From assembly GCA_019240115.1 (NCBI GenBank), contig JAFAYV010000017.1, positions 19,430 through 83,429 on the forward strand: 64,000 bases of DNA. The letters are read 5' to 3'. The position numbers and the translations under genes are program-made. Shown in pieces: positions 54,558 to 61,523 of this stretch (position 1 is its first letter; each line of letters opens with the position of its first letter). The notes under the pieces were generated by a model. It saw nothing but the letters and a program-made list of their open reading frames with translations, did no database searches and was not told the origin of the DNA. This stretch comes from Solirubrobacterales bacterium. Lineage in GTDB: Bacteria; Actinomycetota; Thermoleophilia; Solirubrobacterales; Solirubrobacteraceae.

Positions 54558-55587
54558 GCAGGCTGATGCCGCTCTCGATCACGTCGAGGTTGATGACCTC
54601 CAGGCCGGCATCGCGGCACCAGCCCAGGACCTCCTCCTCGGTGTGTCGGGAGGCGTACGGTGGGTGGTACCAGTCGAAGTTGACCAGGTTCGAGACGCCC
54701 TCGCCGAGCTCCTCGTTCCAGAAGCACTTGAAGAACGTCCAGTAGATCAGCCGCTGCACGTCGTGCTCGCCGGGCTCCAGGCCCAGCAGCGGGATGCCCT
54801 TCTCCAGGGTGACCTTGGCGTCGAGTCCTGACAGCTCGCGGCCGAGCTCGGTCACCTGCTCTGAGAACTCCATGCATTCGTCGACCGAGAGCCGAGTCGT
54901 GAGCTTGCGCACCTCCTCGTCGGCGATCTCGCGCAGCAGCGGCTTGATCCGGTAGACGTAGGTGGCGAGCTGCCCGCCGGGCCTGACCAGCTCCGCCATC
55001 GAGTGAAACGCCCGCCGACAGTCGGGCGTGTGGTGCAGCACCTGGTCGGCGACCACCAGATCGAACGACCCGCGCCGCAGCGGTGGGTCGAGGATGTCGC
55101 CCTGGATGTAGTCGAGGTTCGCGCGCTCCGCGGCGAAGGACCTGCGGGCGCGCACGACCGACTCCGAGAGATCCATGCCCAGGACCTGGGCGTCGGTCAC
55201 GCGCGCCAGGCGAGCCGCCTGGATGCCGGGACCCGTGCCGGCATCGATCACCCACCGCGCGCCCTGCAGCTCGGCGGCGAGCCCGTCCTCGTCTCCGAAC
55301 CCGAAGCGCTGCTCGAACCAGCGATACTGGAACACCGACAGTCGGTCGCGCTCCTCGTCTGAGATCGTCTGCCACTTGGAGCCGAACGTGGTCCGGGTGT
55401 CGGACTGCTCGTCGGCGCTCTGCAGCTCCGGCGCCATCCTCGGGACCCCGTCTCGGATCTCGAACCTGCGCCCGTCCTGGGCGATGAGCGACCCTTCGAG
55501 CACCTCCCCGTTCTCGCGGCGCTCGTCGCAGATCGTCAGCGCCGAGCGGTCGCCGGGCGCGGCGAGGACATCGAGCAGTGCGGTCTT
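54538..55587 (-). CDS. SAM-dependent methyltransferase
   Basis: A 349-residue enzyme from the ATG giving MKTALLDVLAAPGDRSALTI. The N-terminal 60 residues resemble a small beta-domain seen in some glycan methyltransferases (SLIAQDGRRFEIRDGVPRMA). The SAM fold follows: motif I WVIDAGTGPGIQAARLARV, LGMDLSESVVRARRSFAAE, and FDLVVADQVLHHTPDCRRAF. The C-terminal 100 residues contain RLIYWTFFKCFWNEELGEG and VIESGISLRARRLG. A broken copy of this gene lies at 49983, preserving the same overlap with a cluster-family glycosyltransferase gene. That supports the two genes acting together. Confidence 0.85.
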   Translation of the reverse strand, partial: KTALLDVLAAPGDRSALTICDERRENGEVLEGSLIAQDGRRFEIRDGVPRMAPELQSADEQSDTRTTFGSKWQTISDEERDRLSVFQYRWFEQRFGFGDEDGLAAELQGARWVIDAGTGPGIQAARLARVTDAQVLGMDLSESVVRARRSFAAERANLDYIQGDILDPPLRRGSFDLVVADQVLHHTPDCRRAFHSMAELVRPGGQLATYVYRIKPLLREIADEEVRKLTTRLSVDECMEFSEQVTELGRELSGLDAKVTLEKGIPLLGLEPGEHDVQRLIYWTFFKCFWNEELGEGVSNLVNFDWYHPPYASRHTEEEVLGWCRDAGLEVINLDVIESGISLRARRLG

Positions 55588-55613
55588 CATGCGGCCACGG
55601 TGTTGGGAATCCG

Positions 55614-56042
55614 TCAGTCCGAGCTGACGAAGCGGCGACCGTGGCCCGAGGCGACCGGCTCGAACTCCTCGTCGGCCTCCTCGCCCATCGCGGGACGCCT
55701 CTCGGCATGGCTCACCCGCTCCTCGAGCAGTGCGAGGCGCTGGGCCAGCACCTTCGTCTGGTCCGACAGACGCGAGACGGCCGTGGAGAAGTGCAGGAGC
55801 AGCAGCAGGACGAACCCGAACGCGATGAAGAACAACGCGTTGGGCGGGTAGATGATCCCGATCACGCGGCTGACGTGCAGCAGGCCGCTGCGCCAGCTCG
55901 CCAGGCCGACCAGGACCAGCGCGCAGAGCAGCCACAGCAGGGCGTAGCGCTCCATGAGACGCCGCCGGCGAACCATCTCGAGCACGACGAACAACAGGAT
56001 CACCGCGCCGATGATCGCGACGAGCTGTACCCGAGCGGCCAT
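55614..56042 (-). CDS. DUF2304-type membrane protein
   Basis: A 142-residue membrane protein from the ATG giving MAARVQLVAIIGAVILLFVV. Three hydrophobic segments follow, including LLWLLCALVLVGLASW and IIYPPNALFFIAFGFVLLLL, then a coiled coil (RLSDQTKVLAQRLALLEERV) and an acidic tail. This is the DUF2304 family, usually encoded next to a DPM1-like GT2. Here it is coupled to such a gene by a one-base overlap. It is thought to hold or regulate the transferase at the membrane. Confidence 0.82.
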   Translation of the reverse strand: MAARVQLVAIIGAVILLFVVLEMVRRRRLMERYALLWLLCALVLVGLASWRSGLLHVSRVIGIIYPPNALFFIAFGFVLLLLLHFSTAVSRLSDQTKVLAQRLALLEERVSHAERRPAMGEEADEEFEPVASGHGRRFVSSD

Positions 56043-56803
56043 CAGACGCCCTGCTCGGCGGCGACGGGCGCGCGGTCGCCCGGGTCGACGACGGGGCGTC
56101 GCCGCGCCAGTCCGACGAGCAGGGCAAGCAGGACCTTGACCATGTAGTAGGCCGACTTGCCGTTGCTGATCGACGACACCCCGCCCCCGCGCGCGTACAT
56201 CCTCACCGGGATCTCGCGCATCGCGAGCCGGTGGTGGTGGAGCATCAGCACCGCCTCGACCTCCGGGTAGTCGTGCGGGTAGTCGCGGGCGAACAGCTGG
56301 ATCGCCCTGCGGTTGTAGAGACGAAAGCCCGAGGTCGGATCGCTGACCCGAGCCGAGACGATCCACGAGAGCAGGGTGGCGAACACATGGATCCCGGTGC
56401 GCCGACTGACCGGCGTCGGGTAGTGGAAATCGTCGCTCAGAAACCGGGAGCCGCAGACCATGTCCGGCCACGGCGGGGCACCCATGGCGCAGACGAGCTT
56501 CTCGAGCTCGCCGGGCTCGTGCTGGCCGTCGCCGTCCACCTGGGACATGAAGTCGTAGCCGTGATCGCGAGCGAACACGAACCCGGACTGCACCGCGCCG
56601 CCGATCCCGAGGTTGAACGGCAGCTTGAGCACGCGGGCTCCGGCGCGCTCGGCCACCGCGGCGGTGTCATCCGTCGAGCCGTCGTCCACGACGAGCACGT
56701 CGAAGCGCGGAGCGCGCTCCTGCAGCGCCTGCAGCACGCGAGCGATCGTCATCGACTCGTTGTAGGCCGGAACCACCGCGAGATATGAGGGCTCGGTGCT
56801 CAT
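56042..56803 (-). CDS. DPM1-like GT2 glycosyltransferase
   Basis: A 253-residue enzyme that should make a polyprenyl-phosphate sugar for use outside the cell. Motifs are YLAVVPAYNESMTIARVLQA, VLVVDDGSTDDTAAVAERAG, NLGIGGAVQSGFVFARDHGY with the D-x-D in MSQVDGDGQHEPGELEK, then FRLYNRRAIQLFARDYPHDY and YPEVEAVLMLHHHRLAMREI. The pattern of RLYNRRA and PVRMYARGGGVSS is typical of dolichol-phosphate mannose synthase homologues paired with DUF2304. There is a C-terminal hydrophobic patch but no full TM domain. It is divergent from the gene at 56967. Confidence 0.87.
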   Translation of the reverse strand: MSTEPSYLAVVPAYNESMTIARVLQALQERAPRFDVLVVDDGSTDDTAAVAERAGARVLKLPFNLGIGGAVQSGFVFARDHGYDFMSQVDGDGQHEPGELEKLVCAMGAPPWPDMVCGSRFLSDDFHYPTPVSRRTGIHVFATLLSWIVSARVSDPTSGFRLYNRRAIQLFARDYPHDYPEVEAVLMLHHHRLAMREIPVRMYARGGGVSSISNGKSAYYMVKVLLALLVGLARRRPVVDPGDRAPVAAEQGV

Positions 56804-56966
56804 GTCCTTGATGCAAACGGCAGCGGCGAGCAGAGGTTGCGCACCTTCAGAGGGAGGCCGCAGAACAGCATAACGAGTATTCTCTCCGCGACCGTCCGTC
56901 TCAGTGCCCGGCCGCCGGCCGAGGTGACGCTCGGCATCATCGTTCGATTTTCGCCGCGAGGAAACG

Positions 56967-57965
56967 TTGCGTACGCTCGACCGGGGAGCCGCGATCCGCC
57001 GGCGGCGCCTCTGGGAACGTCGGGCAGCGGTGAGGGCCTACTCGCTGGCTCGCGCCGCCGCCGAACGTGTGGGGCTGCAGATCGTGGTCAAGACCTTCTA
57101 CAGCCCGATCCCCGATCTGCGGACAGTGCCGCTCGAGGTCTTCACCCAGCCCGACCCGATGTGGGGCATCGAGTTGGACCTCGACGCGCAGATCGGGCTG
57201 CTGGAGACCGAGCTGTCGCATGGTCTGCGGGAGTTCGCCCCCGACGGGAACGTCGCTCCGCGGTTTCGCTACGACCCCGGCAATCCCTCGTATCCCCCGC
57301 CGGACGCACGGCTGCTGTTCGCCCTCATCCGCCACCGCAGGCCCGGCTCGATCGTGGAGCTCGGCTCGGGGCAGAGCAGCCGCGTGATCGCGCACGCGTG
57401 CCGCGCCAACTCGACCGACGGGCATCAATCCACCTATCGCGTCTTCGACCCCTTCGCCGCCGTCGCCGAAGCGCAGCTGCCCGGGCTCGCGCAGTTGCGG
57501 CGGATCGGGGCCCGCGCGGTGCCCGGCGACGTGTTCGGTGATCTGCGCGCCGGCGACATGTTGATCGTGGACACGACCCACACGGTCAAGCTCGCGGGCG
57601 ATGTCAACCGGCTGATCCTCCAGATCCTCCCGGTGCTCGCCCCGGGCGTCCTGGTGCACTTTCACGACATCCACCTGCCCTACGAGTACCCGCTCTACCT
57701 GGCGCGCGACTACGGTCTGTACTGGTCCGAGCAGTACCTTCTGCAGGCGTTTCTCTCGATGAACCATGGCTATGACGTCCGGTTTGCGGTCCACGCGCTG
57801 TGCCGGGACCGTCCGCGCGCGGCGGCCGCGGCAGGCCTGGTCAGACCCGGCGAGGTCGGGGGAGCCTTCTGGATCGAGCGCAACCGAGACCTCGGTGAGT
57901 CCACATCTCCGCGGCTCGCCGAGGCAGGAGCCGCCCCGAGCAGGACCGAGACGTCAGCGCCATGA
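56967..57965 (+). CDS. Methyltransferase-like protein (class I SAM)
   Basis: A 332-residue protein with a TTG start preceded by CGAGGAAACG. Motif I appears as SIVELGSGQSSRVIAHACRA, followed by acidic and small-residue strands (MLIVDTTHTVKLAGDVNRLI), then LAPGVLVHFHDIHLPYEYP, the order of the methyltransferase-24 group. His and Asp in VHFHDIHLP could be a metal or catalytic site. It may methylate a sugar, or it may be a methyltransferase-fold protein of another function. Its stop overlaps the next gene's start (ATGA). Confidence 0.75.
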   Translation: MRTLDRGAAIRRRRLWERRAAVRAYSLARAAAERVGLQIVVKTFYSPIPDLRTVPLEVFTQPDPMWGIELDLDAQIGLLETELSHGLREFAPDGNVAPRFRYDPGNPSYPPPDARLLFALIRHRRPGSIVELGSGQSSRVIAHACRANSTDGHQSTYRVFDPFAAVAEAQLPGLAQLRRIGARAVPGDVFGDLRAGDMLIVDTTHTVKLAGDVNRLILQILPVLAPGVLVHFHDIHLPYEYPLYLARDYGLYWSEQYLLQAFLSMNHGYDVRFAVHALCRDRPRAAAAAGLVRPGEVGGAFWIERNRDLGESTSPRLAEAGAAPSRTETSAP

Positions 57966-58975
57966 CGACGGTCAGCGCGGTGCTCGTCGGCTATGGCGGG
58001 AGCGCCGAGGCTCTCTGCCGGGCGGTGCGGTCGCTGCAGCGCCAGACGCTCGCGCCGACGCAGATCATCTGCGTGGACCAGAGCGCCGACGGGCGCTTCG
58101 AGCGGCTCTTGCGCCACCGCGAGGGCGTCGAGATCGTCCGGCCCGAGTGCAACCTCGGCTATCCCTCGGCCTGCAACCGGGCGGCCGCAATCGCCACCGG
58201 CGAGCATCTGCTCTTCCTCAACCCCGACGCCGAGGCGGACGCCGACTGCGTGGCCGAGCTCGCGTCGGCGTTGGCTGCGTGCCCCGGGGCGGTGATCGCG
58301 GGCGCCCAGATCCTGCTCTGCGGCCGCGAGCAGGTTAACGCCGGGGACAACGTCCTGCATCTCTCCGGCCTCTCCTGGGCCGGACGCTACGGTCTGGCGC
58401 CGGAGCGAGGGCCGGTCCGCGCGGCGGCCGTCGTCTCGGGGGCGGCGCTGCTCGTGCGTCGCGAGGCCTTCCAGGAGCTGGGCGGCTACACGGAGGGCTT
58501 CTTCATGTACTACGACGATGTCGACCTCGCGTGGCGAGCGCAGCTGCGCGGCGGGCGGGTGCTGTTCTGCCCGCTCGCCCAGGTCGTGCACGAGTACGAG
58601 TTCGCCAAGGGCAGCTACAAGTGGCTCTACCTGGAGCGAAACCGCTGGTGGTGCCTGCTCGCCCACTTCCGATCGCGCACGCTGCTGGCGCTGGCCCCGC
58701 TGCTCGTCGCGGTGGAGCTGGCGATATGGGCTCGCGCGGCCGCCGAGGGATGGATGGGCGCCAAGCTCGCTTCCTATCGGGCGCTGTGGGCCGATCGGCG
58801 CGCGCTCAGGGCCCGGCGGCGCGAGGTGCAGTCCTCGCGCCGGGTTGGCGATCGGGCGATCGTGGAACGGATGAGCGCCTCGGTGGAGTCGCCGTTTCTC
58901 GCCTCGCGGGCGGTGCGGCGCGCGGACCCGGCCCTCCGGGCCTACCGGAGCGCCGCGCTGGCCCTGGTGCGCTGA
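57962..58975 (+). CDS. Glycosyltransferase, GT2 family
   Basis: A 337-residue GT-A enzyme of the rhamnosyltransferase type. Motifs are VSAVLVGYGGSAEALCRAVR, QIICVDQSADGRFERLL, the D-x-D in LLFLNPDAEADADCVAELAS and the acceptor motif FFMYYDDVDLAWRAQLRGGR. The C-terminal 100 residues include a membrane-proximal segment (LALAPLLVAVELAIWARAAA) and a basic amphipathic end. It begins on the ATGA that ends the upstream methyltransferase-like gene. It should extend the surface glycan in the cytoplasm. Confidence 0.87.
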   Translation: MTTVSAVLVGYGGSAEALCRAVRSLQRQTLAPTQIICVDQSADGRFERLLRHREGVEIVRPECNLGYPSACNRAAAIATGEHLLFLNPDAEADADCVAELASALAACPGAVIAGAQILLCGREQVNAGDNVLHLSGLSWAGRYGLAPERGPVRAAAVVSGAALLVRREAFQELGGYTEGFFMYYDDVDLAWRAQLRGGRVLFCPLAQVVHEYEFAKGSYKWLYLERNRWWCLLAHFRSRTLLALAPLLVAVELAIWARAAAEGWMGAKLASYRALWADRRALRARRREVQSSRRVGDRAIVERMSASVESPFLASRAVRRADPALRAYRSAALALVR

Positions 58976-58992
58976 GCGGCCGCCGCGATGTC

Positions 58993-61284
58993 CTACGAGG
59001 GCCGCAGCTGGAACCAGTCGACATAGCGACCGCAGGCCCGTCGCAGGGGTATCAGCCGGCGTGGATCGGGATCGGGCACCGCTGCCACCGCCCCGGGCTG
59101 AGAGATCAGGTTCGGGCCGGTGAGGGCGGAGGGCTGCTGCTCGTGCACGGTCACGGTGAGCGGAGCTCCCGTGGAGGCGACCGAGCCGACCGCGAAGAAC
59201 GGGCCCGGCCGGTCGTTGTAGGCCGGCATCGGCCAGCCACGGCCCCCGGCGCTCACCCGCAGCGGCTCGTCGCTGGCGTATTGCAGGGACAGGTTCCACG
59301 TTCCGGCCCGCAGCTTCAGGACGCTGCTCACGGTCCCAGCGGGCCCCACCGCGGGGACCGCGGCCACCGCCGGCGCGGCCATGACCGCCGCGATCCCGCG
59401 TTGCCGGCTCAGCTGGCGCTCCGCTGGCACGCGGCAGCTCAGCACCGCCCCCGGGGCCCCGGAGGGCTCGATCGTCTCGCGCGGGGCGATCTGGCCGACC
59501 CGCCGCCACAGCTCGTACATACGCAGCCGACGCACCAGGCGCACGCCCGGCGGCGGCTGGCTGGCGTAGGTGGTGTTGGTGGTGATCACCCAGTCAAACC
59601 GGTTGATGGAGGACGGGTCGACGTTGTCGAAGTCCAGCGCCGTCGCGTAGGTGGGAGGCTTGTTCGGACGCGGGATGGCCTGGGCCATGGAGACCGAGTC
59701 GGGCGACAGGGCGCTCATGTCCGAATCGCTGAAGATCCAGTCGGCATAGTCGGACGCTCCCAGAAAGAGCAGGGACTGGCCGCGGGTCCGCTTGCCCAGG
59801 GCGAGCAGCTCCCTGGTCGACTCCGGCGCCCAGACCGGCTCGCTGCGCAGGGCGTCGTAGCTGGAGTGCATCGCCGCCACCAGGAAGCCGACCATGACCG
59901 CCAGGCGCCCGGCCGCGATCCAGCGCGGCGCGCGGAACGCGGGGAAGCCCAGCAGCGCGCGACTCTGCGCCACGCCCACCACCGGTCCGCCGATGACCAG
60001 CGCCTTGGCCGCCACGTATGGTGACTGCCCCTGGTTCGAGCGCCAGAAGACGAACGCGCAGGCCGCGACGGCCGCCGGCAGGATCAGCTCGCGACGGCGG
60101 ATCGACCACAGGACGCCGACGACCAGCACCGCCAGCGCGAGCGCCGAGAGCTCGCCGGCGTGGAAGAGGTTGGCCGGGGCGAAGCGGAAGTCGGTCTGGT
60201 TCCAGATCCCGAGCGCCTCGTAGGGCGACAGCGGACCCGCGAGGTTGCCCAGGCTGGAGGCGGCGATCACGCCGCTGGCCGAGGGCGAGACGCCGACGCT
60301 CCGGGCGAAGGTCACGACGCCGCCCAGCGTCGGCACGAGCAGCACGAGGAGGATCATGCCGGCCAGCGCGGCCGGTGGCCCCAGGTCCAGCAGGCGCGGG
60401 CGCCACTGCCGCAGCCAGCCCAGGTGGGTGACCAGCTCCGCCGCCGCCCAGAGGGCGAGGGTCACCCCGATCCAGGCCAGGGCCGGATAGCTGTAGGTGT
60501 AGATCGCCGCAGCGCACAGCACCGAGAGCGCGATCAGTCCCAGCCACCGATCGCGCCCGGTCGCCGTCCACCCGACGCGCAGCTCCTCGACGTGCAGCAC
60601 GATCCCCAGCAGCATCACCCCCAGGAGGAGCTCCTTGAACGACGCCTCGGCGTAGTAGGCGGCGGGCAGGTAGAGCAGCGCCGCGAGCACCCCGGCGATC
60701 GGCTTGCACCAGCTTGAGACACCCGGTAGCGAAGCCGCTCCCACCAACCCCGTGATCAGGACCGTCGCCACCAGCAGGCCGACGAACGCGAGGTCCAGCC
60801 GCACTCCCAGGCCGGTGGCCACCGCGTCCGCCAGGCTGTGCGGGCCCAACGGATAGCCGGGGCTGACGCCGTACCGGGCGGCGACCGCCGGCTGGCGCAG
60901 CGACTGTGCATATTCCAGGTGGTTGGCGGTGTCATTGTCGAGGCTGACGCCGAGCAGCCCGGTTCGGCCGTTGGCGATGAACGGGATCGCGGCGCCGAAC
61001 CCGACGATGGGCAAGGTCAGGATCGCGGCCGTCGCCGGGCGACTCGCCCGGCGTCCCCGGATCACGACGACGAGCGCGGCCAGCGCTACGACGAGCAGCA
61101 CCGAGGCGGCGGTCACCGCTCTGCCCGGCAGCTTGATCGACACCGCCGCGAGGACGATCAGCGCCGACAGCCCCACGGCCGGACCCGCAGCGCGACAGCG
61201 CAGGCCGAGCAGGTTGAGCGCCTGGCCGACGACGATCGATCCGAGCACGAGCAGGGCGGCGCTGCCCCACGCCTGGAGCGTCAA
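58993..61284 (-). CDS. Large multi-pass membrane protein, possible GT-C/Wzy role
   Basis: A 763-residue protein. The N-terminal 470 residues hold about 12-14 hydrophobic helices with short loops (for example LLVLGSIVVGQALNLL, IAGVLAALLYLPAAYYAEAS, AIYTYSYPALAWIGVTLALW). An early loop carries an acidic cluster LDNDTANHLEYAQSL, the position of the catalytic Asp/Glu in GT-C transferases. The C-terminal 250 residues are soluble and contain Trp-rich strands (VRLVRRLRMYELWRRVGQIA; AGTWNLSLQYASDEPL) that may form a beta-sandwich outside the membrane. I cannot name the family. It could be a polyprenyl-phosphate-sugar transferase using the DPM1 product, or a polymerase. TTG start. Confidence 0.68.
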   Translation of the reverse strand: MTLQAWGSAALLVLGSIVVGQALNLLGLRCRAAGPAVGLSALIVLAAVSIKLPGRAVTAASVLLVVALAALVVVIRGRRASRPATAAILTLPIVGFGAAIPFIANGRTGLLGVSLDNDTANHLEYAQSLRQPAVAARYGVSPGYPLGPHSLADAVATGLGVRLDLAFVGLLVATVLITGLVGAASLPGVSSWCKPIAGVLAALLYLPAAYYAEASFKELLLGVMLLGIVLHVEELRVGWTATGRDRWLGLIALSVLCAAAIYTYSYPALAWIGVTLALWAAAELVTHLGWLRQWRPRLLDLGPPAALAGMILLVLLVPTLGGVVTFARSVGVSPSASGVIAASSLGNLAGPLSPYEALGIWNQTDFRFAPANLFHAGELSALALAVLVVGVLWSIRRRELILPAAVAACAFVFWRSNQGQSPYVAAKALVIGGPVVGVAQSRALLGFPAFRAPRWIAAGRLAVMVGFLVAAMHSSYDALRSEPVWAPESTRELLALGKRTRGQSLLFLGASDYADWIFSDSDMSALSPDSVSMAQAIPRPNKPPTYATALDFDNVDPSSINRFDWVITTNTTYASQPPPGVRLVRRLRMYELWRRVGQIAPRETIEPSGAPGAVLSCRVPAERQLSRQRGIAAVMAAPAVAAVPAVGPAGTVSSVLKLRAGTWNLSLQYASDEPLRVSAGGRGWPMPAYNDRPGPFFAVGSVASTGAPLTVTVHEQQPSALTGPNLISQPGAVAAVPDPDPRRLIPLRRACGRYVDWFQLRPS

Positions 61285-61523
61285 GTCCGACCTCTGCCCA
61301 TCGACGCCAACAAGCCGGGCAACGGTAGCAATGGGTGAGGGCTCGGCCGGACCGAGGCGCTGGTCAGGCCGGCGCGCAGCTCGCGGGAGGCGCCCCTAGC
61401 GTGAGCGGACGATGACCCCCGGCGTCGGGTCCGCCGCCGCGTTTCTGGAGCGCGCCGACGAGCTGCCCCCGCGCTGCACCACCTGCACATGGCCTGCCGG
61501 GGCGGACTGCCGGCCGCTCCGGC

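Noticed and set aside
61285..61523. A short plus-strand frame (ADELPPRCTTCTWPAG) in the gap before the last gene
   Set aside because: It is too short, has no ribosome-binding site and runs antisense into the neighbouring gene. I see nothing else in this 239-bp gap.
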